Counted from the stretch's first letter, positions 44,618-56,243 are shown. The stretch: DNA of 64,000 bases from Vibrio inusitatus (GCA_024346935.1 AP024878.1:2170001-2234000), one strand, 5' to 3'. The notes: generated by a model from the letters alone, not told the origin. Translations and numbers: made by a program.

Positions 44618-45652
44618 CTATTTATTCAAATATTTAGCAAAGGCTTTTGAGTATACCTCTTTAAAACCATCTTCAGTTTTTACGATCATAAAGATCGCTA
44701 GATCATTGTCGTTCGCAACCTGAAGGCCTCTTTCTTCTCCCATCACCATCAGGCCGGTCGCTAAACCGTCAGCCGTCATACATGATGGATGAATCGCTGT
44801 CACAGAGACTACCTTGTGTGCGATCGGTTTGCCAGTTTTTGGGTTAATTATGTGCGAATAACGCACACCATCACGCTCAAAGTAATTACGATAATCACCC
44901 GATGTTGCCATCGCCATATCGCCAGGTTGAACGATTAGCTCCACTTCACGAGCATCTACAGTAGGCTTTTCAATAGCTATACGCCAAGGGATGCCCTCAC
45001 TGTTATTGCCCTTTAATCTGAGCTCACCACCGACTTCAACTAAAAAGCGATGAACGCCCTGAGACTCTAGGTAGTCCGCAATAACATCAACACCCCAGCC
45101 CTTGGCTATGGTTGAAAGATCAACATACAGATTAGGGATATCCTTTGATAAGCCTTTATCTGAAACAGAAAGGTGTTTAATACCTACCATTTTACGTCTT
45201 GAAGTCAACTCTTCGTCAGTTGGTACTTTATCAGGACGAGCTTCAGGTCCAAATCCCCAAAGGTTCACTAAAGGACCTACCGTTACATCAAGAGCGCCTT
45301 CGGTTAGTTCACTTAAGCGAATAGCTTCGTTAACTACAATTTCTGTTTCTTTTGATACAGGAAACGGTTCTGAAGTTTGCAATTGATTAAATTGACTTAG
45401 CTCTGATTCTGGACGGTATGTCGACATCTGATCGTTAACTTGCTCTAGCAAGATATCAATCTGCTTTTGCATTTCTTCAGGCTCTGGTGCCTTGTCATCG
45501 GCAATATACTTTATGTGATAGGTAGTCCCCATCGTCTTGCCACTCAATGCTACTTGCTTTGGTGCCTGATCACAGCCTGTTAGCGCAACTATTGAAACCA
45601 ACAGCGCAACTAACCACTTCGAACTTTGAATAAGATGACCTACAGCTTTCAT
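44618..45652 (-). CDS. apbE: FAD:protein FMN transferase ApbE
   Basis: 344-residue lipoprotein (lipobox L-T-G-C near residue 27) on the periplasmic side of the inner membrane. It covalently attaches FMN through a phosphodiester bond to threonines of NqrB and NqrC. Conserved blocks are G-K-T-M-G-T-T-Y-H-I, M-S-T-Y-R-P-E-S-E-L-S-Q-F-N, I-A-K-G-W-G-V-D, and H-I-I-N-P-K-T-G-K-P. ATG 45652 is chosen because GGAG sits just before it. Confidence 0.95.
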   Translation of the reverse strand: MKAVGHLIQSSKWLVALLVSIVALTGCDQAPKQVALSGKTMGTTYHIKYIADDKAPEPEEMQKQIDILLEQVNDQMSTYRPESELSQFNQLQTSEPFPVSKETEIVVNEAIRLSELTEGALDVTVGPLVNLWGFGPEARPDKVPTDEELTSRRKMVGIKHLSVSDKGLSKDIPNLYVDLSTIAKGWGVDVIADYLESQGVHRFLVEVGGELRLKGNNSEGIPWRIAIEKPTVDAREVELIVQPGDMAMATSGDYRNYFERDGVRYSHIINPKTGKPIAHKVVSVTAIHPSCMTADGLATGLMVMGEERGLQVANDNDLAIFMIVKTEDGFKEVYSKAFAKYLNK

Positions 45653-45706
45653 CTTGATCTCCATAAACAATTTAGGATTGTATTAATCCTTTCCAATACA
45701 AAACAA

Positions 45707-45738
45707 AATGGCTGACTCAAAGAGCCAGCCATTGTTTT
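45707..45738 (-). terminator. Terminator of the nqr operon
   Basis: On the minus strand AATGGCTG pairs with CAGCCATT (45707-45714 with 45726-45733) with an inner GGCT/AGCC pair and T-rich sequence after it. It lies between nqrF and apbE, so apbE-nqrM needs its own promoter or read-through. Confidence 0.65.
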
Positions 45739-45751
45739 ATTCGATTACGGT

Positions 45752-46978
45752 TTAACCACCGAAGTCATCGAGTAGGATATTCTCATCCTCTACACCTAGG
45801 TCTTTAAGCATGCCGATTACAGCTGCGTTCATCATAGGTGGACCACACATGTAGTACTCACAATCTTCAGGCGCTTCATGGTCTTTCAGATAGTTTTCGT
45901 ACAGAACATTATGGATAAAGCCAGTGTAACCGTCCCAGTTGTCCTCTGGAAGAGGATCAGACAACGCACAATGCCAAACAAAGTTCTCGTTTTCGGCTGC
46001 TAGGTTATCGAAGTCTTCAATGTAGAACATCTCACGCTTCGAGCGAGCGCCATACCAGAACGTCATCTTACGCTTAGATTTCAAACGCAGTAGCTGATCA
46101 AAGATATGTGAACGCATTGGTGCCATACCTGCACCACCACCAACAAATACCATCTCGTTGTCTGTATCTTTAGCGAAGAACTCACCAAATGGACCAGAGA
46201 TAGTACACTTGTCACCTGCTTTTAGTGACCAGATGTAAGAAGACATGATACCTGGTGGTACATCAGGATTGTTAGGCGGCGGCGTTGCAACACGCACGTT
46301 CAGCTTAATCAAACCTTCTTCTTCAGGGTAAGAAGCCATTGAGTATGCACGGATCGATGGTTCATTAACCACTGATTCATAGCGGAACAAGTTAAACTTA
46401 TCCCAATCTTCACGATACTCTTCTGGGATATCAAAGTCCGCATACTTAATATGATGTGGTTCAGCTTCAATCTGAATGTAACCACCTGCGCGGAAAGGTA
46501 CTTCCTCGCCATCAGGGATTTGAAGCACAAGCTCTTTGATGAAGGTTGCTTCGTTGTCATTAGAAAGAACAGTACATTCCCACTTTTTAACACCAAAGAT
46601 CTCTTCAGGAAGCTCGATAGCCATATCCGATTTTACTGCTACCTGACACGCTAGACGTTCGCCTTCACGTGCTTCACCTTTGCTAATGTGGTCAAGCTCT
46701 GTCGGTAGAATATCACCACCGCCAGATTTCACTTTTACGCGACACTGGCCACAAGAGCCACCGCCACCACAAGCCGACGATACAAAAATACCGTTGCCAG
46801 CAAGAGCGCCAAGCAGTTTATCACCAGGAGAAACCGTAAAGCCTTTCTCTGGGTCACCATTTACTAAAATGTTGACGTCACCCGTTGGTACTAGCTTAGA
46901 TTTAGCGAATAAGATCACTAGCACTAGAGCCAATACAATCAGAGTAAACATCACTACGCCAAGAACGATAGTATTCAT
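45752..46978 (-). CDS. nqrF: Na+-NQR subunit F
   Basis: NADH-oxidising entry subunit, 408 residues. An N-terminal membrane helix (about 4-25) precedes a 2Fe-2S ferredoxin domain with C70, C76, C79 and C111, then an FAD-binding domain (R-A-Y-S-M-A-S-Y near 210) and an NADH-binding domain (G-G-A-G-M-A-P-M-R). Last gene of nqrABCDEF. Confidence 0.98.
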   Translation of the reverse strand: MNTIVLGVVMFTLIVLALVLVILFAKSKLVPTGDVNILVNGDPEKGFTVSPGDKLLGALAGNGIFVSSACGGGGSCGQCRVKVKSGGGDILPTELDHISKGEAREGERLACQVAVKSDMAIELPEEIFGVKKWECTVLSNDNEATFIKELVLQIPDGEEVPFRAGGYIQIEAEPHHIKYADFDIPEEYREDWDKFNLFRYESVVNEPSIRAYSMASYPEEEGLIKLNVRVATPPPNNPDVPPGIMSSYIWSLKAGDKCTISGPFGEFFAKDTDNEMVFVGGGAGMAPMRSHIFDQLLRLKSKRKMTFWYGARSKREMFYIEDFDNLAAENENFVWHCALSDPLPEDNWDGYTGFIHNVLYENYLKDHEAPEDCEYYMCGPPMMNAAVIGMLKDLGVEDENILLDDFGG

Positions 46979-47001
46979 TGACTAATCCTTATAATTTACT
47001 C

Positions 47002-47598
47002 TTACAGTTGAACACCGGAGAAAGACATAAAGCCTAACGCCATCAAGCCTACAGTGATGAAGGTGATACCAAGGCCGCGTAGACCTGGAGGCACATCTGA
47101 ATACTTCATCTTCTCACGCAGACCAGCAAGAGCAACGATGGCTAACATCCAACCTATGCCAGAGCCAAAGCCGTATACTACTGATTCAGCGAAGTTATAG
47201 TCTCGCGTTACCATGAAAGATACGCCACCAAAAATGGCACAGTTCACCGTAATGAGCGGCAGGAAAATACCTAGCGCGTTATACAAAGGCGGGAAAAAGC
47301 GATCCAACACCATTTCCAGGATTTGTACTAGGGCCGCAATAACACCGATAAAGGTAATGAAGTTAAGGAAACTTAAATCCACACCCGAGACTAATGCGTT
47401 TTCTTTCAAAACCAGAGTGTAAAGCAGGTTGTTCACAGGAACTGCAATGGTCAATACCACCACTACTGCTACGCCAAGACCGAAAGAGGTTTTTACCTTC
47501 TTAGAAACAGCAAGGAATGTACACATGCCGAGGAAGAAGGATAATGCTAAGTTTTCGATGAAAATCGATTTAACCAGCAAGCTAATATAATGTTCCAT
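47002..47598 (-). CDS. nqrE: Na+-NQR subunit E
   Basis: 198-residue integral membrane subunit with six helices, homologous to NqrD and RnfA. It carries one of the two conserved cysteine-containing half-helices that hold an iron centre between NqrD and NqrE (F-L-G-M-C-T-F-L near residue 26, V-N-C-A-I-F-G-G near 120). Confidence 0.98.
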   Translation of the reverse strand: MEHYISLLVKSIFIENLALSFFLGMCTFLAVSKKVKTSFGLGVAVVVVLTIAVPVNNLLYTLVLKENALVSGVDLSFLNFITFIGVIAALVQILEMVLDRFFPPLYNALGIFLPLITVNCAIFGGVSFMVTRDYNFAESVVYGFGSGIGWMLAIVALAGLREKMKYSDVPPGLRGLGITFITVGLMALGFMSFSGVQL

Positions 47599-47605
47599 CG
47601 TGCTA

Positions 47606-48238
47606 TTACTCCTTCGCTTCTACTTGTTCAGGCTTGAAGATACGGATTGCCCAAATCATAAAGCCAATCAAGAAGAATGCAGACGGCGCAAGTAGGAACA
47701 TACCGTTAGGTTGATACCAACCACCGTCAGACACTAGAGGAAGTACTTCCATACCGAACAATTTACCAGAACCGATAAGCTCACGGAAAAATGCAACGGT
47801 AATCAGTACAAAACCATACCCTAAACCATTACCAATACCATCAAGTAACGATGGTATTGGTGCAGATTTCATAGCGTATGCTTCTGCACGACCCATTACG
47901 ATACAGTTAGTAATGATCAAGCCAACAAATACCGATAACTGCTTAGAGATATCGTAAAGGTAAGCTTTAAGGATTTGGTCTACCACGATTACCAGCGATG
48001 CGATAATTGCCATCTGAACAATGATACGCACACTGTTTGGAATGTGATTACGGATAACAGACACGAAGAAGTTAGACAAAGCAGTTACAAAAATTACTGC
48101 TAATGTCATAACAAATGCTGTTTCAAGCTTGGTGGTTACCGCAAGCGCAGAACATACACCAAGAACCTGTAAAGCAATTGGGTTGTTATCTAAAACAGGA
48201 GCCCAAAGGTTTTGCTTCGCTTCTTTAGATATAGCCAT
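47606..48238 (-). CDS. nqrD: Na+-NQR subunit D
   Basis: 210-residue membrane subunit, paired with NqrE; conserved V-L-G-V-C-S-A-L near residue 29 and [10 protein letters not shown] near 112. It shares one base with the nqrC stop, so translation is coupled. Confidence 0.98.
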   Translation of the reverse strand: MAISKEAKQNLWAPVLDNNPIALQVLGVCSALAVTTKLETAFVMTLAVIFVTALSNFFVSVIRNHIPNSVRIIVQMAIIASLVIVVDQILKAYLYDISKQLSVFVGLIITNCIVMGRAEAYAMKSAPIPSLLDGIGNGLGYGFVLITVAFFRELIGSGKLFGMEVLPLVSDGGWYQPNGMFLLAPSAFFLIGFMIWAIRIFKPEQVEAKE

Positions 48239-49005
48239 TAGTTCAGCTCTCCTTCGCGTACTTTAGCAAGGAATGGTCCAAAGCCCATGTCGCCTAACCA
48301 GAAATCAAAAGTATGTTGTACGCCGTTACCCGTCAGAGTTGCACCAGAAAGTCCATCAACACCATGAATATCACCGGCTGTTGCACCACCTTTAACAATC
48401 TTCAGCGCAGGCTTAAAGTTGTCGTCAAACAGTTTCTTACCTTCGAACTGAGCTACCCAATTAGGATTTTCTATTTCGCCACCTAATCCAGGAGTCTCAC
48501 CTTGCTCGTAATAAGTAATGCCAGAAACCGTGTTGCCGTCCATCTCAACCGCTACAAAAGCGTACATCATTGACCACAGACCGTTACCGTGCACAGGAAG
48601 GATAACCTTAGAATAGCTGTCTCCGTCCTTGACAAGATATACCGTACCGACGTTTGCACGACGAATAATCTTAGCTTTATCATCATCTGCGGTTAAGCGG
48701 ATTGATTCAGCTGGATCTTTAGACGCTTTGCGTTGGTCATATGCGCCAGCATCACCTTCAACGAACTCACCCGTTTTAAAGTCAACTAGACGAGGTTCAA
48801 TGAAATCACCAAACAACTCTTGGATAGTTCCTTGCTCAGAGATTTTTGCGACTTCTACAATTTTTGTTTGCTTATCCAGTACCGCGTTAGCTTGTTGTTT
48901 ATCGCGCAGGCCAACTGCCGCAGTAGAAACTACGACAGAACAGACCAAACTCAAACCAACAACGACACCTAGCGTTTTCTTAATGCTATCGTTCTTATTT
49001 GCCAT
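48238..49005 (-). CDS. nqrC: Na+-NQR subunit C (FMN-carrying)
   Basis: 255 residues: one N-terminal membrane helix and a periplasmic FMN domain. The flavinylation motif S220-G-A-T-L-T225 is intact, so T225 would carry FMN attached by ApbE. It overlaps nqrB by 11 bases. Confidence 0.98.
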   Translation of the reverse strand: MANKNDSIKKTLGVVVGLSLVCSVVVSTAAVGLRDKQQANAVLDKQTKIVEVAKISEQGTIQELFGDFIEPRLVDFKTGEFVEGDAGAYDQRKASKDPAESIRLTADDDKAKIIRRANVGTVYLVKDGDSYSKVILPVHGNGLWSMMYAFVAVEMDGNTVSGITYYEQGETPGLGGEIENPNWVAQFEGKKLFDDNFKPALKIVKGGATAGDIHGVDGLSGATLTGNGVQHTFDFWLGDMGFGPFLAKVREGELN

Positions 49006-50236
49006 AGCGTGCTAGTCTCCGCTTAATGTTCTTCTCGATAACAACATGGTCAAACAATGGTGCAAATAGGTTCGCGAATAGAATCGCCAGCATCATACCC
49101 TCGGGGTACGCTGGGTTTACGACACGAATCAACACACACATAAGACCAATTAGAATACCGTACCACCATTTACCGCTATTGGTAAAAGAGGCTGAAACAG
49201 GGTCTGTCGCCATGAAGAACATACCGAATGCAAAGCCACCTAGAACAAGGTGCCAATGCCAAGGCATACTAAACATCGCATTGGTGTCAGAACCAATTAG
49301 GTTAAATAGAGTTGCAGTTGCGATCATACCGATCATCACACCAGCGATAATGCGCCAAGATGCAATTCCCATGTAAACGATCATCAATGCACCTAGCATT
49401 AGGAACAAGGTCGAAACCTCACCTATTGAACCAGGAACGTTACCGATGAAAGCGTCCATCCAAGTGATCGTTTGGCCTGTCACGTTATGAACTAGGTTCG
49501 CGTCGCCACCTTGAGCCCATTGACTTAGTGCTGTTGCGCCAGAGAAGCCATCCGCTGCTGTCCAAACTAAATCACCAGAGATTTGAGCTGGGTACGCAAA
49601 GAATAAGAATGCACGGCCTGCAAGAGCAGGGTTCAGGAAGTTACGACCTGTTCCACCGAAGATCTCTTTCGCTACAACTACACCGAAGGTAATACCTAGT
49701 GCTGCTTGCCATAGAGGCAATGTAGGCGGAACAATCAATGCAAATAGAATGGAAGTAACGAAGAAGCCTTCATTCACTTCGTGTTTACGCACGATACAGA
49801 ATAGAACTTCCCAGAAACCACCGACTATAAATACTGTCGCGTAGATAGGTAAGAAGTAGGTTGCACCGAGCAACATCTTACTACCCCATCCGGCCTCAGC
49901 ACTGATGGTGCCACCGAGCATCTCAGTAAACCAGTAATGCCAGTTGCCCGCCACAATACCCGCTAGTTCAGAACCAGAGTGTAAGAAGGTCAGAGCGCTG
50001 ATCGCTTGGTTACCTGTGTTGTACATGCCCCAGAACATTGCTGGGAAAACAGCAAACCACACCATGATCATGATGCGCTTAAGATCAACGCTATCACGCA
50101 CGTGAGCTTTAGTCTTAGTTACCGTACCAGGAGTGTAAAATAGAGTTGCAGCTGCTTCGTAAAGCGGATACCACTTCTCCCACTTACCGTTGGCTTCAAA
50201 ATGCGGTTCGATGTCTTCAATAAATTTCTTCAACAT
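48995..50236 (-). CDS. nqrB: Na+-NQR subunit B (FMN- and riboflavin-carrying)
   Basis: 413-residue membrane subunit with about ten helices and part of the Na+ pathway. The FMN site is T235 in F-S232-G-A-T235-A, the substrate of ApbE. The ubiquinone-related glycines of the N-terminal region are also present. Confidence 0.98.
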   Translation of the reverse strand: MLKKFIEDIEPHFEANGKWEKWYPLYEAAATLFYTPGTVTKTKAHVRDSVDLKRIMIMVWFAVFPAMFWGMYNTGNQAISALTFLHSGSELAGIVAGNWHYWFTEMLGGTISAEAGWGSKMLLGATYFLPIYATVFIVGGFWEVLFCIVRKHEVNEGFFVTSILFALIVPPTLPLWQAALGITFGVVVAKEIFGGTGRNFLNPALAGRAFLFFAYPAQISGDLVWTAADGFSGATALSQWAQGGDANLVHNVTGQTITWMDAFIGNVPGSIGEVSTLFLMLGALMIVYMGIASWRIIAGVMIGMIATATLFNLIGSDTNAMFSMPWHWHLVLGGFAFGMFFMATDPVSASFTNSGKWWYGILIGLMCVLIRVVNPAYPEGMMLAILFANLFAPLFDHVVIEKNIKRRLARYGK

Positions 50237-50239
50237 GAC

Positions 50240-51580
50240 TTAACCTTCCTTCTCTATAGTGTCTAGGCACTCTCGAAGTAACTCACCGTATTCATATTTG
50301 CCTGAACAAACATAAGTACAAAGAGCAACATCTTCTTCTGATAGCTCTAGAACACCTAAGCGCTGTGCACTGTCTACATCACCAGCACACAAATCGCGCA
50401 GAAGCAGTGTCGGCTCGATATCCAACGGCATTACTTTCTCGTAGTTGCCGATTGGAACCATTGCACGCTCACCGCCATTTAGCGATGTAGTTAGGTTGTA
50501 TAATTGGCCTTTAAAAAGGTGGCCTAGGAATGAACGAGTAATTGAGAACTTGTTCTTACCTGGCATTGCCCAGCCAAATAATTCTTTATCTCTGCCTTCA
50601 CGAAGCGCAGAAACCTGTTGATGGTAACGACCAAGATAGGCATGAGGACCCGCGGCATTGGTACCCCAAAGTACAGAACCTGAAATAATGCGCACTTCTC
50701 CTGGCATCATTTCTTTATCTGCTAGTTCTGGAAGGTAAGCGCCAACAGTAGTACGAACCAACCTAGGGTTGTTTACTACAGGACCTGCCAACGCAACAAC
50801 GCGATCTGAATAGATCTCACCGGTTAAGAACAACTTACCGAATGCGATCACGTCTTGGTAATTGATACCCCAAGCCACATACTCTTCACTAACAGGGTAA
50901 AGGAAGTGCATATGAGTACCCACTAGACCCGCTGGATGCGGACCAGAGAATACGTGCTCTTCGACATTGCTTTGCTCTGAACGAGGAAGTGAGCCACCAT
51001 TTTTACACACAAAGACTTTACCATTGGTCAACACTGATAACAGGTCGAGGCCGGCAACAAATGCTTCAGACTGTTCGTTAATAATAACGTCAGGATTTGC
51101 CGCTAATGGGTTAGTATCGATTGCTGTAACAAAAATGGCATTAGTCGTAGAGTCGACTGCTGGTACCTTGCTGAACGGACGAGTTCTTAAAGCGGTCCAT
51201 GAGCCTGAATCAATAAGCTGCTTGCGAATCACATCCGCATTTAACTTAGCCAGTTCGTTTTGCTCATATTTGTCGAAAGTGATCTGCTCATCACCAGCTA
51301 TTTCGATAACAACTGATTGCAGTACACGCTTCGCACCACGGTTAACTTGTGTGACCGTACCACTTTGAGGTGCAGTAAATACTACGCCAGGATTCTTTTT
51401 GTCAGCAAATAGAACCTGTCCTTTCTTTACTACATCCCCTTCGCGAACATGCATTGTTGGACGCATGCCCACGTACTCTTCGCCAAGCAAGGCGACTTTA
51501 GAGACGGGATTACCGTCATTAATCACCTGGGTAGGAGCGCCTGAAATAGGAAGGTCCAAACCCTTTTTAATTGTAATCAT
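50240..51580 (-). CDS. nqrA: Na+-NQR subunit A
   Basis: 446-residue peripheral subunit on the cytoplasmic face, linked to quinone binding. It begins [12 protein letters not shown], as in V. cholerae NqrA, which fixes the start at ATG 51580. The GTG four codons upstream is not needed. There is no strong Shine-Dalgarno. First gene of the operon; a leader hairpin lies 42 bases upstream. Confidence 0.97.
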   Translation of the reverse strand: MITIKKGLDLPISGAPTQVINDGNPVSKVALLGEEYVGMRPTMHVREGDVVKKGQVLFADKKNPGVVFTAPQSGTVTQVNRGAKRVLQSVVIEIAGDEQITFDKYEQNELAKLNADVIRKQLIDSGSWTALRTRPFSKVPAVDSTTNAIFVTAIDTNPLAANPDVIINEQSEAFVAGLDLLSVLTNGKVFVCKNGGSLPRSEQSNVEEHVFSGPHPAGLVGTHMHFLYPVSEEYVAWGINYQDVIAFGKLFLTGEIYSDRVVALAGPVVNNPRLVRTTVGAYLPELADKEMMPGEVRIISGSVLWGTNAAGPHAYLGRYHQQVSALREGRDKELFGWAMPGKNKFSITRSFLGHLFKGQLYNLTTSLNGGERAMVPIGNYEKVMPLDIEPTLLLRDLCAGDVDSAQRLGVLELSEEDVALCTYVCSGKYEYGELLRECLDTIEKEG

Positions 51581-51916
51581 ACGCACTTGCACTATTTTAA
51601 GGAAAAAAGACTTTCAAAACACAAGCACACCTATAATGTGCTTGTTCATAACAGATAGGTCAGTTTTTTCTAACATATCCTTGTTAATTACCATACGAAT
51701 CCGCTAAAGGGATTCCTTCCGGGCCTGCAATTCTAACATCATCAGCCCGATACATTCCATGTTGTGCGATAAGGATTAGCAATAAATTACAAATTTACGT
51801 CATTAAGCGCCATAAAACTTGATCTAAAGCACAGCGGAGACGCCTATTTTATGAATCCGAGGTCAATTTGTGAACAATCGGTAAAAATGTAACAAATAAC
51901 CATTATCGACTTTTCG
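51581..51916. promoter_or_regulatory. nqr leader and promoter region
   Basis: No gene. In the nqr leader CAAGCACA and TGTGCTTG (51622-51629 with 51637-51644) form an 8-bp hairpin followed on the minus strand by TGTTTTG, a possible attenuator. The rest, A+T-rich, should contain the nqr promoter. A clear promoter could not be fixed. Confidence 0.45.
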
Positions 51917-52219
51917 TTAGTGCCCCCCACCCATGCAATCTGGAGATTCAGGAATTTGCTGATTCTTCCATTCATCTTTTGTCAGGGTGTGCATAGAAAG
52001 GGCATGCACACCACCAGCAAGCTCTTCACTCAATACTTGGTTGACTAATCTGTGGCGAGCAATCAGTCGTAAATTCTCGAATCTTTCACTCACAACAACA
52101 ACTTTAAAATGGCTTTCTGAGCCTTCAGGCACGTTGTGCTTATAACTCTCATTGATGACTTCTAGGTGATGCGGAGAAAAGTGATGATCCAATTTCTGCT
52201 CAATTAATTGCTGTAGCAT
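51917..52219 (-). CDS. bolA: BolA family protein
   Basis: 100 residues with the BolA fold: [12 protein letters not shown], then [22 protein letters not shown], and A-L-S-M-H-T-L-T. BolA works with monothiol glutaredoxins in iron-sulfur trafficking and affects cell shape as a DNA-binding regulator. It is divergent from rlmG and next to nqrA. Confidence 0.93.
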   Translation of the reverse strand: MLQQLIEQKLDHHFSPHHLEVINESYKHNVPEGSESHFKVVVVSERFENLRLIARHRLVNQVLSEELAGGVHALSMHTLTKDEWKNQQIPESPDCMGGGH

Positions 52220-52423
52220 GCTGTTTCTCTAAGTTGATACGCTTGAATATGATGTAAAAGCTTAATTTTTTCGCCAATCGATATATTTTAGTACGAATTG
52301 CTAGTGAATTTGGACTTATTCATTTTCTTCATTCTAAATCAGAACAATAAGTTAATTCGCATAAATAGGGCTAATTTGCGACAATAGACATAGTTTAATC
52401 CCACTTTTTTAACATTGATAATC

Positions 52424-53575
52424 ATGAAAACCGAGCTTGCACTGCACGATCAACAATTTACTTTACATCGATTTCCCAAAAGGGCGAACGAGACCCTTCA
52501 AGCTTGGGATGCTGGTGATGAGTACATCATCAACCACTTTGTTGAGAACCCTCTCCGACCGGGTTCTAAAATACTTATCCTAAACGATAACTTTGGCGCA
52601 CTAAGTTGTTGGTTCTCTCAAGATTATGACGTATACCTACAATCAGACTCTCTTATCAGTCAAAAGGGCGCCCTGAAGAACCTGCAACGCAATCAGTGTA
52701 ATAAGGTTGAATTTCTACGTTCTATCGACACAATCCCAAACGATATTGATGCGGTTATCTTACAGATCCCTAAAAGTAATCGATTCTTAACTTGGCAATT
52801 ACATCAGATAAGACAGCTTCTGCCTGAAAATACTCCAGTTGTTGCTGTAAACAAAGCGAATGCCATTCACGCTTCAACGCTAAAACTGTTCGAACAGCAC
52901 CTAGGCGAAACGTCCACCTCCCTTGCTTGGAAAAAACACCGACTCGTGTTTAGCAGAAGTAATTCACAGACAATCAAAGAGGTAGACGCAAAAACCTGCT
53001 GGCTCGTGCCTGAACATGACATGCATCTGTGCAACCTTGCTAATGTCTATTCTGGGGAGAGCTTAGATTTGGGAGCTCGCTTCGTACTCGAGCACCTACC
53101 TAGCAACTTTAAATATAAGAAGATCATTGATTTAGGTTGTGGCAACGGCGTACTGTCAATCAAGTTAGGCAGGAACAACCCTGAATCAACAATTACCAGT
53201 GTCGATGAGAGCTTTATGGCTGTAGAGTCAGCACGCGCTAATGTCGAAGCCAATGTCAGTAATCCACAAAGGTTCACCTTTGTCGCGAATAACTGTCTTG
53301 ATGGCTTTGAAGCTAGTAGCCATGACCTCATTGTATGTAACCCCCCTTTCCATCAGCAAAATACTGTAACCGACCATATTGCTTGGCAGATGTTCACGGA
53401 TGCCCATAAAGTGCTAGAGGATGGCGGTAAACTACTAGTGATCGGTAACAGTCATCTAGGTTATCCAACCAAACTTAGCCGACTGTTTGGAGCAGATAAA
53501 GTAAAAGTAATGGCAAATAATAAAAAGTTCTCGATTGTTTCTGCTGAGAAAGCATCAAGAAAATCAATCAAATAG
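52424..53575 (+). CDS. rlmG: 23S rRNA (guanine-1835-N2)-methyltransferase RlmG
   Basis: 383-residue methyltransferase with a duplicated fold. The inactive N-terminal domain has L-I-L-N-D-N-F-G-A-L-S-C, and the C-terminal domain has the AdoMet motif I-D-L-G-C-G-N-G-V-L near residue 238 and catalytic C-N-P-P-F-H-Q-Q. L-Q-A-W-D-A-G-D-E-Y near the start separates it from RsmC, its closest relative. ATG 52424 is preferred to the TTG three codons before it. Confidence 0.88.
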   Translation: MKTELALHDQQFTLHRFPKRANETLQAWDAGDEYIINHFVENPLRPGSKILILNDNFGALSCWFSQDYDVYLQSDSLISQKGALKNLQRNQCNKVEFLRSIDTIPNDIDAVILQIPKSNRFLTWQLHQIRQLLPENTPVVAVNKANAIHASTLKLFEQHLGETSTSLAWKKHRLVFSRSNSQTIKEVDAKTCWLVPEHDMHLCNLANVYSGESLDLGARFVLEHLPSNFKYKKIIDLGCGNGVLSIKLGRNNPESTITSVDESFMAVESARANVEANVSNPQRFTFVANNCLDGFEASSHDLIVCNPPFHQQNTVTDHIAWQMFTDAHKVLEDGGKLLVIGNSHLGYPTKLSRLFGADKVKVMANNKKFSIVSAEKASRKSIK

Positions 53576-53650
53576 CGCTATTATTCTGAAGCTTGTGATA
53601 GTCTCAGAATTACTCTTTCATTTTTCACTATCTCATTAAGGGAACTATTG

Positions 53651-54226
53651 ATGAAACACTTGCTGATTGTTGCTTTTTCAGCTCTTATTCTGAGCGGCTG
53701 TGCTAACCCGACAGATCAACAGCTAAACTTTGCTCCCGCGGCTGACAGTAACCAGGTTACGTTAAATGAACAAAAATCTTTGGCATTGAGCACAACCGAT
53801 GTTAGAACGGCTCAATATCTCGCTTTAGTTAAGAAAGGTGCGGATAAAGCGCTACCGATTCACGCGAAACAAAATGCGAGAATTGCTTTCAACAATGCAA
53901 TGAAGTCTCTTTTAGAATCTCAAGGGTTTGTTATTTCACTCAGCAGTGAAAATAATGTTGAAGTCGAAATTCAAGAAGCCTTAGTGCGGGTTAACTCATC
54001 AACATTTAGCAACGACATGGATGCTAAAGTCACTCTTAAGGTGACCGCTGAAACACCAAGCGGAAAATTTGTAAAGACTTATACAGGCAGTGCCAAAGCA
54101 ACGAATTCTATGGGCGCTTCCAATGAACAAATTGAACTCATTCTCAATCATGTATCTAAACTAGTGTTAAATGAGATTGCGAATGACGTAGAGCTTATCG
54201 ATTACATGGAGGAAAAATTTCAATGA
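53651..54226 (+). CDS. YajG-like lipoprotein
   Basis: 191 residues with a lipobox L-S-G-C (Cys near residue 18), probably an outer-membrane lipoprotein. The pattern F-A-P, a conserved R-T-A-Q-Y-L segment, and the C-terminal helix fit the YajG family, which has no known biochemical role. AAGGGA supports ATG 53651. It overlaps the next gene by 4 bases (ATGA). Confidence 0.8.
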   Translation: MKHLLIVAFSALILSGCANPTDQQLNFAPAADSNQVTLNEQKSLALSTTDVRTAQYLALVKKGADKALPIHAKQNARIAFNNAMKSLLESQGFVISLSSENNVEVEIQEALVRVNSSTFSNDMDAKVTLKVTAETPSGKFVKTYTGSAKATNSMGASNEQIELILNHVSKLVLNEIANDVELIDYMEEKFQ

Positions 54227-54768
54227 GCCGATTTCTATTAATGATGTGCGCACTGTTTAGTGCTTCTGTTTTTGCGAATACCAAAGTGGTATTTGAAACA
54301 ACTATTGGTAACTTCACCATTCAGTTGGATGAAGAAAAAGCCCCCGTAACTAGCGCGAATTTTTTACGCTATGCTGAAGATGGCAGCTACGCTGGCACGA
54401 TTTTTCATCGTGTGATCCCTGGCTTCATGGCACAAGGTGGTGGCTTTGATGAAGAGATGAATCAGATTCAAACTTATGGGCCAATCAAAAATGAAGCAAA
54501 CAATGGTTTAAGAAACAAGGTTGCCAGTGTTGCCATGGCACGCACCAACGACCCTGATTCAGCAACTCGTCAGTTTTTCATCAACTACTCGGATAATGCA
54601 TTCTTGAACTACTCTTCTTCAAACTCAGGCTATGCCGTATTTGGTCAAGTGGTTGATGGGTATGAAGTCGTTCAAAAAATGGCCAGCGTTCCTACCAAGA
54701 GCTCTGGTTTCATGAAAGATGTTCCTTCCACGCCTATCGTTGTCACAAAAGTGACAATTCAAAAATAG
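54223..54768 (+). CDS. Periplasmic cyclophilin-type peptidyl-prolyl isomerase
   Basis: 181 residues with a signal peptide cleaved after V-F-A (about residue 18). The cyclophilin core is intact: F-H-R-V-I-P-G-F-M-A-Q-G-G, V-A-M-A-R-T, Q-F-F-I-N, and the catalytic arginine in the F-H-R-V block. It catalyses proline cis-trans isomerisation in exported proteins. Co-transcribed with yajG; ampG follows after 74 bases. Confidence 0.9.
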   Translation: MSRFLLMMCALFSASVFANTKVVFETTIGNFTIQLDEEKAPVTSANFLRYAEDGSYAGTIFHRVIPGFMAQGGGFDEEMNQIQTYGPIKNEANNGLRNKVASVAMARTNDPDSATRQFFINYSDNAFLNYSSSNSGYAVFGQVVDGYEVVQKMASVPTKSSGFMKDVPSTPIVVTKVTIQK

Positions 54769-54842
54769 AACTCATCTAGAGTTGCTCTAAGGTAAATGCA
54801 GGGTCTAAAGCCCTGCATCACTAGTGAGCAAAAGGAAATAGA

Positions 54843-56243
54843 ATGACGGAAAAGATGTCTTGGAGTGAGACGTTCAAAAGCTACCTTGATAAGCGCCTAC
54901 TTTGGGTATTTATGTTAGGTTGCTCAAGTGGTTTCCCTTGGGTGTTAATTGGCTCAAACATGTCAGGCTGGTTAAAAGATGCGGGCCTAACTCGTGCAGC
55001 CATCGGCTATTTCGGTTCAGTCTTTGCGGTATATGCCATTAACTTCATGTGGGCACCATTAGTCGACCGCGTTAAGTTGCCTCTTTTGCACCGTCTATTA
55101 GGTCAACGTCGCTCATGGATATTTTTATGCCAAGGCATCATGTTGATATGTACTCTGGCTATTTCTGGCGTTGATCCAGCCAAGAGCCTAATGTTTACCT
55201 CCATGTTAGCACTAGCCATCGCCATTGCGTCTTCAACTCAAGATGTCGCCATCGACGCATACCGAATTGATAGCTTTCCAAAAAGTGAAGCCTCTAAATT
55301 ACCACAAGCGTCAGCTATGGCGGTTGTTGGATGGTGGACAGGTTATTCACTGCCGGGCTACTTAGCTTTCGTTAACGCAGATAGCATAGGCTGGAATGGT
55401 GTGTACATGGGGATGACAGCCATCATAGGTATACTGATGCTGTTTACGTTATTGACTAAAGAGCCACACACAGCCCGAAGTAAACTACAAGCTGAAGCAG
55501 AACAACGCCATAGTAAGCTGGTAGGCTCTCGGATTGTGGCATGGTTGAGTGTAACCTTAATCGAACCCTTCGCTGATTTCTTTAGACGCAATGGTGTTCG
55601 AGTTGCAATAACACTGTTGCTATTTGTGTTCTTATTTAAAATTGGTGAAGCATTCCTTGGTCGGATGTCGATTCCATTCTATAAAGAAATAGGCTTTAGC
55701 AACGAACAGATCGGTCACTACTCTAAACTGATTGGGTGGGGAGCAACCATGCTCTTTACCATCGTCGGTAGTATGTTCAACGTTAGATTTGGCATTGTAC
55801 GTGGTTTGATGATTGGTGGCGTAGCCATGGCATCCAGTAACTTGATGTTTGCTTGGATAGCGAAAGCAGGCCCTAGTGAAACCTTGTTCTTAACTACAAT
55901 TATTGTCGATAACTTTACCACAGCCTTTTCAACCGTGGCCTTTGTTTCGTTCTTGACGATTCTGACCGGGCAAGCCTTCTCTGCAACCCAATACGCACTA
56001 CTTGCCTCTTTAGGGAACTTGGGGAGAACGACCCTCGCCTCTTTCAGTGGTGAACTCGTTGATTATCTAAATGACTGGTCACTGTTCTTTATTATCACCG
56101 CAGCTATGGTCATTCCAAGCTTAGTCATGCTCTATTCTCTCCGAGGATATTTTAATGACGTCTTAGAAAAGGCTCGTCTGCGAGGTTTAGAAGATGAAAG
56201 AAAGCACAACCAGGCCTTGAAAGAAGAATCAGACTCGGCTTAG
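54843..56243 (+). CDS. ampG: Muropeptide permease AmpG
   Basis: 466-residue MFS transporter that imports anhydro-muropeptides for cell-wall recycling and indirectly tunes beta-lactamase induction. Twelve or more membrane helices are seen, with the AmpG blocks G-F-P-W-V-L-I-G, M-W-A-P-L-V-D-R, S-S-T-Q-D-V-A-I-D-A-Y-R and a long cytoplasmic C-terminus. AGGAAATAG precedes the ATG. It is the last gene before a convergent terminator. Confidence 0.9.
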   Translation: MTEKMSWSETFKSYLDKRLLWVFMLGCSSGFPWVLIGSNMSGWLKDAGLTRAAIGYFGSVFAVYAINFMWAPLVDRVKLPLLHRLLGQRRSWIFLCQGIMLICTLAISGVDPAKSLMFTSMLALAIAIASSTQDVAIDAYRIDSFPKSEASKLPQASAMAVVGWWTGYSLPGYLAFVNADSIGWNGVYMGMTAIIGILMLFTLLTKEPHTARSKLQAEAEQRHSKLVGSRIVAWLSVTLIEPFADFFRRNGVRVAITLLLFVFLFKIGEAFLGRMSIPFYKEIGFSNEQIGHYSKLIGWGATMLFTIVGSMFNVRFGIVRGLMIGGVAMASSNLMFAWIAKAGPSETLFLTTIIVDNFTTAFSTVAFVSFLTILTGQAFSATQYALLASLGNLGRTTLASFSGELVDYLNDWSLFFIITAAMVIPSLVMLYSLRGYFNDVLEKARLRGLEDERKHNQALKEESDSA

